Source: an uncultured Hyphomicrobiales bacterium
GTDB taxonomy: Bacteria > Pseudomonadota > Alphaproteobacteria > Rhizobiales > Beijerinckiaceae
Direction: 5' to 3'
DNA length: 61,555 bases
Assembly (NCBI GenBank): GCA_903825465.1
Contig: CAIKAR010000024.1
Location: 1-61,555 of the forward strand
This document shows, piece by piece, positions 26,027-40,774 of this stretch; the stretch's first letter is position 1, and the number at the start of each line of letters is the position of its first letter. The translations under genes and the position numbers were made by a program. The notes under the pieces were generated by a model, which ran no database searches, had not been told where the DNA came from, and saw only the letters and a list, made by a program, of their open reading frames with translations.

Positions 26027-27067
26027 TCACTCGCTCCCCAGCAGCGTCTTCGCCATCGCCACCGCCTCGGGCGGCGAGGCGATGATTTGAGCGGCGAGCC
26101 GGTCGAGCGACGCGCCGTCCTTTGGTTCGATCGTCAGTTGCAGCTTGTCGGTCTCGGCGACGAACTCGGGGTCGGTCATCGTCTCGTCGAAAGCCTTGCG
26201 CAAGGCTTCGACGCGGTCGGCGGGCGCGCCCGGCGGCGCGAAGAAGGCGCGGGCGAAGTCGGCGGAAGCCGACACCAGCCGCACCGCCGCCTGTTGGTCG
26301 CCCTTGGCGAGCTCAAGCAGCGTCGGCGTTTCCGGCAGCAGGGGGTCGCGCGTCAAACCGTCGACCACCAGCGGCTTCAGCTTGTGTTGCGAGATATAGT
26401 CGGGCGCCTGCAAGACGACGCTGATCCACGAGGCGCCGCGGCCCTGTATTTCGCCGCGTTCCATGGCGAGGTTGAGGTCGGCCGCGCCGTTGTAGCCAAG
26501 CACCATCTTGAACTTCGTGCCGAGCATTTCGTTGAGCGACGCCGGCACCGTGTAGGTCGGCGAGTTTCTCCCCGTCGCGCCGATGATCACCTCTTTCGTT
26601 TTCGCTTCCTCAAGCGTCTGCGCCGGCGCGGTGTGCCACACGCCGAGAAAATTGCGCAGCGACGCCATGTTGCCGATCCACGCCCATTTCGACACGTCGT
26701 ATTTGCCGGCCATCGCGGCTTCCGTGAGCTGGCCGGTGACATTGGTCTGCTGAACCATGCCGAGGACGGTGCCGTCCTTCGGCGCGGAATGCTCGACCTG
26801 GATGGCCGCGGCGACGCCGCCGCCAACGCCGCCGGCGATCTTCACCACCACTTGCGGATTCCCCGGGACGTGCTTGCCGTAGTGGTTGGCGAAGGCGCGC
26901 GCGTAAATGTCGTAGCTGCCGCCGGCGCCAGCCCCAATGAGGAGGGTCACGGTCTTGCCGGCGTAGAAGCGCGCCGCGTCCTGCGCGCGCGCGGCAGGCG
27001 CCGCGGCGAGAACGAGCGCCCCGGCGAGGGCGAGCGCGGCGAACGCCGCGGTCCGGATCGGGGTCAT
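26027..27067 (-). CDS. TctC/Bug-type substrate-binding protein
   Basis: A 346 aa exported receptor. The signal peptide (AALALAGALVLAAAPAARAQD) follows the ATG chosen; an upstream in-frame start adds an Arg/Pro-rich tail without function. It begins FYAGKTVTLLIGAGAGGSYDIYAR, the Bug P-loop-like segment, and continues with GNPQVVVK and WIGNMASL, typical of the subgroup annotated as tripartite tricarboxylate transporter receptors. No TctA/TctB permease is adjacent. Ligand unknown. Confidence 0.88.
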   Translation of the reverse strand: MTPIRTAAFAALALAGALVLAAAPAARAQDAARFYAGKTVTLLIGAGAGGSYDIYARAFANHYGKHVPGNPQVVVKIAGGVGGGVAAAIQVEHSAPKDGTVLGMVQQTNVTGQLTEAAMAGKYDVSKWAWIGNMASLRNFLGVWHTAPAQTLEEAKTKEVIIGATGRNSPTYTVPASLNEMLGTKFKMVLGYNGAADLNLAMERGEIQGRGASWISVVLQAPDYISQHKLKPLVVDGLTRDPLLPETPTLLELAKGDQQAAVRLVSASADFARAFFAPPGAPADRVEALRKAFDETMTDPEFVAETDKLQLTIEPKDGASLDRLAAQIIASPPEAVAMAKTLLGSE

Positions 27068-27161
27068 GGGACGTCTCGCTCCTCGCGGCCGCGGAATTTC
27101 GCGGGATTCGCCGCCTTTTAGCACTTAATGTCGTCGCGGCGCGACTGATTCGAGGAATGCT

Positions 27162-27947
27162 GTGGAACCCACCATCGACGCTGTTCCGATTGCTCCGCCC
27201 ATTGAGCCCTTCTGGCGTCTCGCCCTTCGATTGGCGCTGGACGCGGCCGCCTTCGTGGTCCTCGCGGCGCTGTTCGTGGCGGTCCCGCTGGGGGCGGTCT
27301 GGCTCGCGAGCGCCGCGGCGCGCGGACTGGAGGCGACAAGCGCCTCAATCGAGGGCGCGCGGCAGGCGTTCGCCGGCATGACGTTCAACGTCCAGATGAC
27401 CTCGTTCTTCGCCGCCGGCGCGGTCGGCTACCTCGCCGTCATCGCCGCGATTCTGGCGGTCGCGCGCGCGCGCCGCGGCGCGGACTGGCGCGCCTACATC
27501 GCCTGGGCGCCATTTCGGTTCGAATGGATTTACGGGGCTGTGGCCGTGGCGGCCGTCGTCTGGGGCGCGGCGATTGGCTCGGTGATCGAATATCTGCATC
27601 CCGAAGCCAAGCAATGGGTGACCTTCCCCAAAGGCCCCGTCGGCGTGGTCGCCACGGTGGCGCTGGCCGTTTTCATCGGCCCGCTCTGCGAAGAACTGAT
27701 ATTTCGCGGCTGGCTGTTCACCGCTTTGCGGTCAAGGCTCGGCGCGCTCGCGACGATCGCGGCGACGGCGGTCCTGTTCGCCTGCGCCCATTGGGAATCG
27801 ACGCATCTCTACGCCCTGGCGGTTTTCCCCATCGGCCTGATGCTTGGCTACATCCGGCAGCGCTCGGGCTCCATGCGGGCCTCGTTCGCTTTCCACGCGA
27901 TTTACAACTTCGCGGGATGGATTCTCGCCGCGCTTGCGGGCAGATAG
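27162..27947 (+). CDS. CPBP-family intramembrane metalloprotease (Abi/Rce1-like)
   Basis: A 261 aa membrane protein with about six to seven helices. The three CPBP motifs are present: EELIFRGW (E177, E178, R182), the His of FACAHW (H210), and FHAIYN (H245, N249). The family includes CAAX prenyl proteases and bacteriocin-immunity proteins; which role applies here is open. The start is a GTG with GAGGAA upstream. It ends four bases before thyA and may be co-transcribed with it. Confidence 0.92.
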   Translation: MEPTIDAVPIAPPIEPFWRLALRLALDAAAFVVLAALFVAVPLGAVWLASAAARGLEATSASIEGARQAFAGMTFNVQMTSFFAAGAVGYLAVIAAILAVARARRGADWRAYIAWAPFRFEWIYGAVAVAAVVWGAAIGSVIEYLHPEAKQWVTFPKGPVGVVATVALAVFIGPLCEELIFRGWLFTALRSRLGALATIAATAVLFACAHWESTHLYALAVFPIGLMLGYIRQRSGSMRASFAFHAIYNFAGWILAALAGR

Positions 27948-27951
27948 GCGC

Positions 27952-28848
27952 ATGAGCGCGCCGCACCCCGAACGCCAGTACCTCGACCTGCTCGCCGATG
28001 TCGTGTCGCGCGGCGACAGGCGCGTCGACCGCACCGGCGTCGGCACGCTGTCGATCTTCGGCGCGATGGTCCGGCTCGACGCGGGCGCGCGCTTTCCCGC
28101 GCTCACCACCAAGCGCGTTTATTGGAAGCTCGCCATCAAGGAAATGCTGTGGTTCCTGACCGGCGGCACCAACATCCGCCCGCTGTTGCTGGAAAACGTG
28201 CGCATCTGGAGCGACTGGCCGCTCGCCCGCTACCGCAAGGAGACCGGCGAGGCGATCTCGCAGGAGGATTTCGAGGCGCGCGTCGTCGCCGACGAGGGCT
28301 TCGCCAACACATGGGGCGAACTCGGCCCCGTCTATGGCAAGCAATGGCGCAAATGGCTCGGCCCGGACGGGCGCGAGCACGACCAGATCGCCTCGCTCAT
28401 CGCCGCCATCAAATCCAGCCCCGCCAGCCGCAGGCTGCTGTTCCACGCCTGGAACGTGCCCGACATCGACGCCATGGCGCTGCCACCCTGCCACATGGTC
28501 TATCAATTCCACGTCGCCAACGGCCGGCTGGGCTGCCTGATGTTCCAGCGCAGCGCCGACATGGTGCTGGGCGTGCCGTTCAACTGGGTGGGCGCGGCGG
28601 CCTTGCAGGCGATGATCGCGCAGCAATGCGGCCTCGCCGTCGGCGATTTCGTCTGGATGGGCGGCGACGTCCACGTCTATCTCAACCACCTCGACGCCGC
28701 GAAAACGCAGCTCGCGCGCGCGCCGCGCGAATGGCCGACGCTGCGGCTGACGCGCCAGCCCGCCTCGATCGACGATTACCGGATCGACGATTTCGCGCTT
28801 GAGGGCTACGATCCCCACGCGCCGATCAAGGCGGACGTGGCGGTCTAG
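27952..28848 (+). CDS. thyA: Thymidylate synthase
   Basis: Folate-dependent dUMP methylase, 298 aa. The catalytic Cys180 is in PPCHMVYQF, the Arg-rich phosphate loop in SRRLLFHAW, and folate-binding residues in the C-terminus. It contains the extra loop between FLTGGTN and WGELGPVYGKQW found in the longer (Lactobacillus-type) ThyA forms. Dihydrofolate reductase, often adjacent, is absent; instead a MetE-like gene follows after 23 bases. Confidence 0.97.
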   Translation: MSAPHPERQYLDLLADVVSRGDRRVDRTGVGTLSIFGAMVRLDAGARFPALTTKRVYWKLAIKEMLWFLTGGTNIRPLLLENVRIWSDWPLARYRKETGEAISQEDFEARVVADEGFANTWGELGPVYGKQWRKWLGPDGREHDQIASLIAAIKSSPASRRLLFHAWNVPDIDAMALPPCHMVYQFHVANGRLGCLMFQRSADMVLGVPFNWVGAAALQAMIAQQCGLAVGDFVWMGGDVHVYLNHLDAAKTQLARAPREWPTLRLTRQPASIDDYRIDDFALEGYDPHAPIKADVAV

Positions 28849-28871
28849 GTCAAACGCAAGGCCAACCTCTC

Positions 28872-30002
28872 ATGACGTTCATTCAAACCACCCATGTCGG
28901 CAGCCTGCCCCGCTCCAAGGAGCTCGCGGCCATGTTGCTCAAACGCGACCACGGCGAGGACACGCCGGAGGCCGCCTTCGACGCGCTGGCGAGCGCCGAG
29001 ATCGAGAGCGCCGTCGCGGCGCAGGCGAAGGCGGGCGTTTCCATCGTCAGCGACGGCGAACTCGGCAAGGTCGGCTATTCCACCTACATCACCAAGCGCC
29101 TGTCGGGCTTCGGCGGCCATGTCGACCGCACGCCGGCGAAAGACCTCGCCGACCTGCCCGATTTGCGCGCCAAGCTCGCCGGCATCATGGGCGCGCAGGG
29201 GTTTGTGCGCGCGTCGTGCGTCGGCAAAGTGCGGCTGGTCGATTTCAAGCCTGTCGAGGACGACATCCGCCGCTTCTCCGCCGCGATGCGCAAACAGGGC
29301 GCGGGCCTGCGCGGCTTCATGAACGCGGCCTCGCCGGGCCTCGTCACGGCGTTCCAGCCCAACAAGTTCTATCCGACGCACGAGGCCTATCTCGCCGACC
29401 TCGTCGACGCCATGCGGCCGGAATACGAGGCCATCGCCGCCGCCGGCTTCGACTTGCAGCTCGACGCGCCCGATCTCGCCATGGCCGCGCACACCGGCTT
29501 TCAGGATTTGAGCGAGGCGGAGTTTTTGCGCCGCGCCGCGCTCAACGTCGAGGCGCTCAACGCCGCCACGGCCAACATCGCGCCGGAAAAAATGCGCGTC
29601 CACATCTGCTGGGGCAATTACGAAGGCCCGCACGATCACGACATCGCGCTGGAGAAAGTGATCGACATCGTGCTGAAGGCGCGCCCGTCGCAAATCCTGT
29701 TCGAGGCCGCCAATCCGCGCCACGAGCACGAATGGAAAGTGTGGCGCGACGCCAAGCTCCCCGCCGACAAGGTGCTGGTGCCGGGCCTGATCGACAGTTG
29801 CTCGAACTACATCGAACACCCCGAGCTCGTCGCCCAGCGCATCGAGCGCTACGCCGCCATCGTCGGCCCCGAGCGCGTCATCGCCGGCACCGATTGCGGC
29901 TTCGGCACCTTCGCCGGCTACGGCAAGATCGACCCCGTGGTGACGTGGAAAAAACTCGCCGCGCTGCGCGAGGGCGCCGACATCGCCGCGAAACGGCTGT
30001 GA
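28872..30002 (+). CDS. Cobalamin-independent methionine synthase C-terminal-domain family protein
   Basis: A 376 aa protein equal to the catalytic half of MetE. The zinc ligands are visible: His and Cys in VHICWGNYEG, Glu in FEAANPRHEHEW and Cys in GTDCGFGTF. It opens with TTHVGSLPRS, as free-standing MetE-core proteins do. Such proteins transfer methyl groups to homocysteine or other thiols from donors other than polyglutamyl folate. The exact donor is not known. Placement after thyA suggests one-carbon metabolism. Confidence 0.9.
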   Translation: MTFIQTTHVGSLPRSKELAAMLLKRDHGEDTPEAAFDALASAEIESAVAAQAKAGVSIVSDGELGKVGYSTYITKRLSGFGGHVDRTPAKDLADLPDLRAKLAGIMGAQGFVRASCVGKVRLVDFKPVEDDIRRFSAAMRKQGAGLRGFMNAASPGLVTAFQPNKFYPTHEAYLADLVDAMRPEYEAIAAAGFDLQLDAPDLAMAAHTGFQDLSEAEFLRRAALNVEALNAATANIAPEKMRVHICWGNYEGPHDHDIALEKVIDIVLKARPSQILFEAANPRHEHEWKVWRDAKLPADKVLVPGLIDSCSNYIEHPELVAQRIERYAAIVGPERVIAGTDCGFGTFAGYGKIDPVVTWKKLAALREGADIAAKRL

Positions 30003-30018
30003 ACGGGCGCGGAAAAAC

Positions 30019-30999
30019 CTAGTCGAAGGAAAGCCCGGCGGCCTTCACCACCGGCCGCCATTTTTCGATTTCCCTGACGGCGCGCGCCCTGAGATCGGCG
30101 GATGATCCGCCCACGGGTGTCAGGCCGTTGGTCGCGAGCAGCGATTTCGCGGAATCGGTTTTGAGCCACCCGTTGACCAGCCGGTTCAAGGTTTCAACCA
30201 CCGGCGCGTCGAGCTTCGCCGGTCCATTCAACGAAAAGAACGAACTCGTCTCGAAGCCGGGCAGGCCCTGCTCGATAAGCGTCGCGACATCTGGAAAATC
30301 CGCCAGCCGCCGCGTGCCCGCGACGCCCAAAAGCCGCGCGGTGCCATCCTTCACATAGGGAATGTAGGTCGGCACCAGATCGACGGCGGCCGTCAGCGTG
30401 CCGTTCAACACGTCGATCATGAGAGGCGCCGAGCCCTTGTAGGGAACCTCGGTGAAGCGCGTGTCGGTCATCTGCTGAAGCAGTTTTCCCGCGAGATCGC
30501 CCTTCGTTCCAAGCCCCGGCGTTCCCATCGTCAACCGCGTCGCGCCGGAGGCCTTCGCGTAGGCGACGAGTTCCTTGATATCGCGGGCGGGCAGCGCCGC
30601 GTTGGCCACCACCACGACAGGTGTTTCCGCCGCGATCGCGATAGGCGTGAAATCCTTGAGGGTGTCGTAAGGCAGGCTTTTATACATCAACACGTCGGTC
30701 GTGATCGACGCCGACGCCGCGAACAACAGCGTGTAGCCGTCCGGCGCCGACCTGACGACGCGCTGCGCCCCGATCGCCGCGCCGGCGCCGGGCCGGTTGT
30801 CGACGACAAACGCTTGCCCTGTTTCCGTCTGAAGATAGTTGCCCAACGCGCGCGCCAGAATATCGACGGGGCCGCCCGCGGGCGTCGGAACCACGATCGT
30901 GACATCGCGCGCGGGGTAGGCGGATGTTTGCGCCATAAGCGGGGAAGATAAAATCGTGGCGACAATCGACAACGCGATGGATTTTAGCGTCGATCTCAC
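30019..30999 (-). CDS. TctC/Bug-type substrate-binding protein
   Basis: A 326 aa secreted receptor. Signal peptide (SIALSIVATILSSPLMAQT) precedes YPARDVTIVVPTPAGGPVDI, the canonical Bug beginning, and RPGAGAAIGAQ, GTPGLGTKGDL and VDLVPTYIPYV complete the pocket pattern. It is the third such orphan receptor in the window; there is no cognate permease. It is convergent with the MetE-like gene. Confidence 0.92.
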   Translation of the reverse strand: MRSTLKSIALSIVATILSSPLMAQTSAYPARDVTIVVPTPAGGPVDILARALGNYLQTETGQAFVVDNRPGAGAAIGAQRVVRSAPDGYTLLFAASASITTDVLMYKSLPYDTLKDFTPIAIAAETPVVVVANAALPARDIKELVAYAKASGATRLTMGTPGLGTKGDLAGKLLQQMTDTRFTEVPYKGSAPLMIDVLNGTLTAAVDLVPTYIPYVKDGTARLLGVAGTRRLADFPDVATLIEQGLPGFETSSFFSLNGPAKLDAPVVETLNRLVNGWLKTDSAKSLLATNGLTPVGGSSADLRARAVREIEKWRPVVKAAGLSFD

Positions 31000-31196
31000 A
31001 GGTGACCTCCCGATGCTTTTCGTTTCTCGGGGAGGACGCTAACACGATTCAGGGCGGGCGTGGAAAACTGCAGTCCGAACCGATTGCGTCCCTCCGCGCC
31101 GCGCGCGTCAACCAGCTTGCATGTGGGCGATCCTTCTCAGTTTGAAATCTGTGGTAGTGGGTTGATCCGCTGCCAAAACAAAGCAGGAGAGGGAAT

Positions 31197-31451
31197 ATGA
31201 AATACGTCATGACAAGGGTAGCTAGTTTAATCTTCCTGTTGAGCGTTTCATCCGCGATGGCTGCTACCTGGACGCCCATATTTCACGGCACTGCGCACGA
31301 TTGTGATGGTCCTGACTTTGGCGGGCACCTGCCAAAAGGATTTACCTGCACGGGAACTGGGACAGGCATTGCTACCTGCACGAACGGCAAGAAGACAATC
31401 AGCACCGACGTTCAGGTCAATTATTGCCATATTGATTGGTTCAAAAAATAA
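31197..31451 (+). CDS. Small secreted cysteine-containing protein of unknown function
   Basis: An 84 aa product with a signal peptide ending at SSAMAA. The mature 60 residues contain four cysteines (HDCDG, FTCTG, ATCTN, NYCHI), likely two disulfides. An excellent AGGAGAGGG ribosome site supports it. Composition is clearly AT-richer than the rest of the window, as is the next gene. No family recognised. It could be a recently acquired periplasmic or surface factor. Confidence 0.65.
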   Translation: MKYVMTRVASLIFLLSVSSAMAATWTPIFHGTAHDCDGPDFGGHLPKGFTCTGTGTGIATCTNGKKTISTDVQVNYCHIDWFKK

Positions 31452-31483
31452 AGGAGTTATATATTTGACTTCATAAAGCGCCA

Positions 31484-32206
31484 TCATTTCCGGCCGATCA
31501 CAATCTTGATCGCAGCGTCGCTAAAAGTACTCTCCTCTCCAAGCGCAGGATCGGTTTCGATTTGCAATTGTTGTAACGTCGCGATGAGCGCAATGGCAGC
31601 TTCGCGGTCCTTTTCCTGTGCCTTTGGCGCATTTGAAATGAATAGGGCGATGCTGGATGCGGACGAAAATAGGGAGCCATCATACAATTCCGATAGCCAC
31701 CCCGAGCGTGTGAGAGAACTCTCAAGCTGCTTTGAAAATCTCCCAACTTCGGTATCGCGTCCGTATGTGACTATCTCAAACTTGGTTCCGGCGAAGCGCT
31801 TTAATTCTTCGGAAATACGACGGTCTTGTTCGCCTGTGATTATTCTAGGGGCTAGTCGCGTCTCAAGCGTTATGATTTTCGATTGCTGGACATCGCTGAT
31901 ACCTCCATCAACGGTGAATAGCGCCACGCTGAAAAGCGTTTCGGCAACGATTCCCCACAGCACCAATTTGTCAGCAACCTTACGCACGTCTTCGGGGCCG
32001 TGTTCCCAAACGATCCCGCATCCAACGGCAATTGTCGCCAGCACGTCGCCTAGCAACAAGTTCCAACGAACCGCTGACGAGAAACTTTCGTTATTGGCGA
32101 GCGCTTCAAAAATAGCCGTCCACATTTTTCCGCTTCTTCTGGCGTTCTGTATGTTCGGGCGGGCAACGTTTGATTTAGTTCGCTCCGAACAGTTTCGCGC
32201 GCTCAT
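31484..32206 (-). CDS. Membrane-anchored protein of unknown function
   Basis: A 240 aa protein with two predicted transmembrane helices (about residues 48-64 and 76-95) followed by a helical linker (SKIITLETRLAPR) and a cytosolic alpha/beta domain with EELKRFAGTKFEIVTY and EVGRFSKQLESSLTRSGW. I have the impression of a widespread uncharacterised family with the FAG..F...Y....E......L...GW pattern, but I cannot name it. Low GC suggests recent acquisition. The ATG chosen has GGGGGTAG upstream; a second in-frame ATG at 32125 is possible. It begins 11 bases after the BKACE stop. Confidence 0.6.
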   Translation of the reverse strand: MSARNCSERTKSNVARPNIQNARRSGKMWTAIFEALANNESFSSAVRWNLLLGDVLATIAVGCGIVWEHGPEDVRKVADKLVLWGIVAETLFSVALFTVDGGISDVQQSKIITLETRLAPRIITGEQDRRISEELKRFAGTKFEIVTYGRDTEVGRFSKQLESSLTRSGWLSELYDGSLFSSASSIALFISNAPKAQEKDREAAIALIATLQQLQIETDPALGEESTFSDAAIKIVIGRK

Positions 32207-32217
32207 GCGGCTTGTTA

Positions 32218-33102
32218 CTACCCCCGCGCCGGCAGCCCCAGCATTTCCCGCGCTTCGGAAGGCGTCGCGATTTTGCCTCCAAGATCTTCGACGATGCGGC
32301 GGGCCTTTGTCACCATGGCGGCGTTCGAGGGCGTCAACACGCCCTTGTCGATGAACACCGCGTCCTCCATGCCGACGCGGACATGGCCGCCGGCGAGGAA
32401 GGATTGCGCCACCATCGGGAAGGCCCAGCGGCCAATGCCGAAGCCGGTGAAGCGCGCGCCCTTTGGCAACAAGTTGCGGGCGTAAAGCAGCGTTTCGGGC
32501 GAGCATTGAAAACCGTATTTCACGCCCATCACAATCGAGCACAGCGGATTGGGCGCCAGCGTGCCGTCGGCGAGCAGATCGTGAAAGAGCGCGATGTCGC
32601 CGGAATCGAACAGCTCGATTTCCGGCCAGACGCCGGCGTCGCGGATGATCTTCGCCATCTTGCGCACGTTGGCCGGCGTGTTGATGACGACCTCGCGGCC
32701 AAACGTCATCGTGTTGAGATCGAGCGTCGAGATGTCGGGCTTGATGAGCGCGATGTGCTCGACCCGCTTTTCGGGGAACGTGATGTTGGTGCGCGGACCC
32801 GCGATCCGCGGATTTTCGTCGGAGGGCTGGAAGCGGCCACCGGGCCCCGTCGTCAGGTTGAGAATCAACTCAGGGTTTTCGGCGCGGATCAGCTTCACGG
32901 TTTCGACATAGAGCGCGACCTCCATCGACGGCAGGCCGGTGGCGGGGTCGCGCACATGAATGTGGCAGACCGCGGCGCCCGCTTTCGCGGCGCCAAGGCA
33001 GGCGTCGGCGATTTCCCGCGGCGTGACCGGCAGACCGGGGTGCTGCTCGCGGGTGGTCAGGTTGCCGGTGACGGCGCAGGTGACGACGACCTTCTCAAGC
33101 AT
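32218..33102 (-). CDS. BKACE family beta-keto acid cleavage enzyme (DUF849)
   Basis: Zinc-dependent TIM-barrel enzyme, 294 aa, of the family that condenses a beta-keto acid with acetyl-CoA to give acetoacetate and a new acyl-CoA (3-keto-5-aminohexanoate cleavage enzyme and relatives). The zinc motif HIHVRD (H47, H49, R51) is present, with LNLTTGPGG and [12 protein letters not shown]. The start overlaps the end of purD by eight bases. No lysine or carnitine fermentation genes are nearby, so substrate is open. Confidence 0.93.
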   Translation of the reverse strand: MLEKVVVTCAVTGNLTTREQHPGLPVTPREIADACLGAAKAGAAVCHIHVRDPATGLPSMEVALYVETVKLIRAENPELILNLTTGPGGRFQPSDENPRIAGPRTNITFPEKRVEHIALIKPDISTLDLNTMTFGREVVINTPANVRKMAKIIRDAGVWPEIELFDSGDIALFHDLLADGTLAPNPLCSIVMGVKYGFQCSPETLLYARNLLPKGARFTGFGIGRWAFPMVAQSFLAGGHVRVGMEDAVFIDKGVLTPSNAAMVTKARRIVEDLGGKIATPSEAREMLGLPARG

Positions 33103-34375
33103 GGGGGTTTTCCTTCACGGCGCGCCAGCCGATATCGCGGCGATGAAATCCACCGGGCCAATCGAGCAAATCCACCGCGGCGTAGGCGCGTTGCCGCGCC
33201 GCCGCGATATCCCCCGCCACGGCGGTGACGTTGAGCACGCGGCCTCCATCGGCGAGAAGCCTTGCGCCATCGCGCTTTGTGCCGGCATGGGTGATCGTCA
33301 CGCCGGGCAGCGCGGCGGCGCGTTCGAGGCCCCTGATTTCCGTGCCGCGCGTTGGCGCGTCGGGGTAGCCGTTGGCGGCGCAAACCACTGTCAACGCAGC
33401 GATATTTTTGAGTTTCACCGGGCCCGCGGGGAGGTTGCCGTTGGCGCTCGCCAACAACAGCGGCAGCAAATCCTCGTCGAGGCGCGGCAGCATCGCCTGC
33501 GTTTCCGGATCGCCGAAACGCGCATTGAATTCAATGAGTTGCGGCCCATCGCTAGTGATCATCAGGCCGGCGAAAAGCACGCCGCGGAAGGGCGTTTTCC
33601 GCGCGTTCATCCCCCGCAAAGCGGGCTCCACGATGTCGCGCATCACCCGCGCGGAAATGTCGTCGGTCATGATCGGCGCGGGCGAATAAGCGCCCATTCC
33701 GCCGGTGTTCGCGCCAGTGTCGCCCTCGCCAACGCGCTTGTGATCCTGCGCCGAAGCGAACGCCAAAGCCCGTTTTCCATCGCAAAGCGCGAAAAAAGAG
33801 GCTTCTTCGCCTTCGAGGAAGTCCTCGATCACCACTTCCGCGCCAGCGGCGCCGAAAGCGCCGCCGAAAATCGCGTCGATCGCCGCTTCGGCTTCGGCGA
33901 TGGTCGCGGCGACAATCACGCCCTTGCCCGCCGCGAGGCCGTCCGCTTTCACAACGATGGGCGCGCCTTTCGCGCGAACATAACGCTTGGCATCGCCGGC
34001 GTCCGAGAAACGCTCGTAAGCGGCTGTTGGAATGCCGTATTCGCGGCAGAGATCCTTGGTGAAACCCTTCGATCCCTCGAGCCGGGCGGCTTCTTTTGTG
34101 GGACCAAACGCGGCGACGCCGGCCTCGGCGAGATCGTCGACAAGACCCGCGACCAAGGGCGCTTCCGGCCCCACGACGACGAGATCGATTTTCTCGACGC
34201 GGCAAAAAGCGACAATGGCGGCGTGATCGGCCGCGTCGAGCGGCGTGTTGCAGGCGATGGCTTCGGTGCCCGGATTGCCAGGCGCGACGAAAAGGCGCGT
34301 GAGCAAAGGGCTTTTGGCGATCGCCAACGCCAGCGCGTGCTCGCGTCCGCCCGCCCCGATCAACAGGATGTTCAT
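33095..34375 (-). CDS. purD: Phosphoribosylamine--glycine ligase
   Basis: GAR synthetase of purine synthesis, 426 aa, full length. It starts [16 protein letters not shown], and the ATP-grasp domain follows with [30 protein letters not shown] and [11 protein letters not shown]. The BKACE gene overlaps its 3' end and may be read with it. This is an unusual pairing for a purine gene. Confidence 0.97.
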   Translation of the reverse strand: MNILLIGAGGREHALALAIAKSPLLTRLFVAPGNPGTEAIACNTPLDAADHAAIVAFCRVEKIDLVVVGPEAPLVAGLVDDLAEAGVAAFGPTKEAARLEGSKGFTKDLCREYGIPTAAYERFSDAGDAKRYVRAKGAPIVVKADGLAAGKGVIVAATIAEAEAAIDAIFGGAFGAAGAEVVIEDFLEGEEASFFALCDGKRALAFASAQDHKRVGEGDTGANTGGMGAYSPAPIMTDDISARVMRDIVEPALRGMNARKTPFRGVLFAGLMITSDGPQLIEFNARFGDPETQAMLPRLDEDLLPLLLASANGNLPAGPVKLKNIAALTVVCAANGYPDAPTRGTEIRGLERAAALPGVTITHAGTKRDGARLLADGGRVLNVTAVAGDIAAARQRAYAAVDLLDWPGGFHRRDIGWRAVKENPHA

Positions 34376-34478
34376 GCGCGTGGCTTGCTCCGCAAGCTTG
34401 ATTTCCGCCGGGTGTATAGCGTTTTCCGCCGAAGTGGAATCCCGTTCGCCTGGAGAAAACGCGAAAAATCGGCTCCGC

Positions 34479-35900
34479 TCAGCGCGGCAACTGCGTCGTT
34501 CCCATCAGCGCCTCGTCGATGGAAGCGGCGCATTGGCGGCCCTCGCGGATCGCCCACACCACAAGCGATTGTCCGCGGCGCATGTCGCCGCAGGCCCAGA
34601 CCTTGTCGAGGGAGCTCTTGTAGGCGCGCGTGTCGGCGGCCACGTTGCCGCGCGCGTCGTACTTGACGCCAAGCGCGTTCAGCATGCCCTCGTGAACCGG
34701 CGAGACGAAGCCCATCGCCAGCAGGGCGAGCTCCGCTTTGATCTCGAACTCCGAGCCGGCGACCGGTTGAAACTTCGCGTCGACGCGCACGCATTTCAGC
34801 GCCCGCAACGCGCCGCTCTCGTCGCCGAGAAACTCGACGGTGTTGACGGCGAAATCGCGTTCCGCGCCTTCCTGGTGGCTCGAAGAGGTGCGCAGCTTCA
34901 GCGGCCAGTCGGGCCAGGTCAGCAGCTTGTTCTCCAACGTCGGCGGCTGCGCCATGATTTCAAACTGGGTGACTTTCAACGCGCCTTGGCGGATCGAGGT
35001 GCCTATACAGTCCGAGCCCGTGTCGCCGCCGCCGATGACGACGACGTTTTTCTGCCCGGCGAGTATTTGCTCGTTGGTTTGCAAGGGTTCGCCAGAGACG
35101 CGGCGGTTCTGCTGCGGCAGGAACTCCATGGCGAAATGCACGCCAGCCAAGTCCCGGCCGGGAATAGGCAGATCGCGCGGCTTTTCCGCCCCGCCAGCCA
35201 ACGCCACCACGTCGTATTCAGCCAGCAATTTGGCGATTTCGACATCGACGCCGACATTTACCCCGCAATGAAACGTCACGCCCTCCGCGGTCATCTGTCC
35301 GACGCGGCGTTCGACGACGCCCTTCTCCATCTTGAAATCGGGAATGCCGTAGCGCAGCAGGCCACCGGGATAAGCGTTGCGTTCGTAGACGTGAACTTCG
35401 TGACCAGCGCGCCCAAGCTGCTGCGCGCAGGCGAGGCCGGCCGGACCGGAGCCGATCACCGCGACCTTCTTGCCCGTCGCGCGCTTCGCTGGCTCGGGCT
35501 TGATCCAGCCCTGCTTGAAACCGCGATCGACGACGGCGCATTCAATCGTTTTGATCGTGACCGGATTGTCGTCGATATTCAGCGTGCACGAGGCCTCGCA
35601 GGGCGCCGGACAGACGCGGCCGGTGAACTCGGGAAAATTGTTCGTTGAATGGAGATTGCGACAGGCCTCCTCCCACTCATTCTTGTAGACGAGGTCGTTC
35701 CAGTCCGGGATCTGGTTGTTCACCGGACAGCCGTTCTGGCAATAGGGGATGCCGCAGTTCATGCAGCGCGAGGCCTGGTCGCGCGTCGTCTCCTCGCTCA
35801 GCGGGATGACGAACTCCTTGTAGTGGCGAATACGGTCGGCGGCCGGCTTGTACTTGCGGTCCTGCCGGTCGATTTCGAGGAAGCCCGTCACCTTGCCCAT
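34479..35900 (-). CDS. gltD: Glutamate synthase (NADPH) small subunit
   Basis: Beta subunit, 473 aa. It supplies electrons from NADPH through FAD to the large subunit. N-terminal [4Fe-4S] cysteines are C46, C49, C54 and C58, plus C97, C101 and C105. The FAD Rossmann motif [13 protein letters not shown] and the NADPH motif [12 protein letters not shown] follow, with the C-terminal [18 protein letters not shown]. It is downstream of gltB with about 190 bases between them, so one transcript is likely but the gap is longer than usual. Confidence 0.97.
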   Translation of the reverse strand: MGKVTGFLEIDRQDRKYKPAADRIRHYKEFVIPLSEETTRDQASRCMNCGIPYCQNGCPVNNQIPDWNDLVYKNEWEEACRNLHSTNNFPEFTGRVCPAPCEASCTLNIDDNPVTIKTIECAVVDRGFKQGWIKPEPAKRATGKKVAVIGSGPAGLACAQQLGRAGHEVHVYERNAYPGGLLRYGIPDFKMEKGVVERRVGQMTAEGVTFHCGVNVGVDVEIAKLLAEYDVVALAGGAEKPRDLPIPGRDLAGVHFAMEFLPQQNRRVSGEPLQTNEQILAGQKNVVVIGGGDTGSDCIGTSIRQGALKVTQFEIMAQPPTLENKLLTWPDWPLKLRTSSSHQEGAERDFAVNTVEFLGDESGALRALKCVRVDAKFQPVAGSEFEIKAELALLAMGFVSPVHEGMLNALGVKYDARGNVAADTRAYKSSLDKVWACGDMRRGQSLVVWAIREGRQCAASIDEALMGTTQLPR

Positions 35901-36094
35901 GTCATCGTAGCCCTTGATTATGCGCCGCCGTTCGCGCGGCAGCGCCGAACACGCTCGACCCGTCAGGCGGCCGCTCGAAATCGCTCTATCGCCCGCAACG
36001 AAAAAAACCCGTCACGTCGAGAAATTCGAGGTCCGCGACCCCGCCGTCCTCGTCGAAATCGACGATTATTCCGGTCCTCGACAACGGCGGCATC

Positions 36095-40774
<4,680 letters not shown>

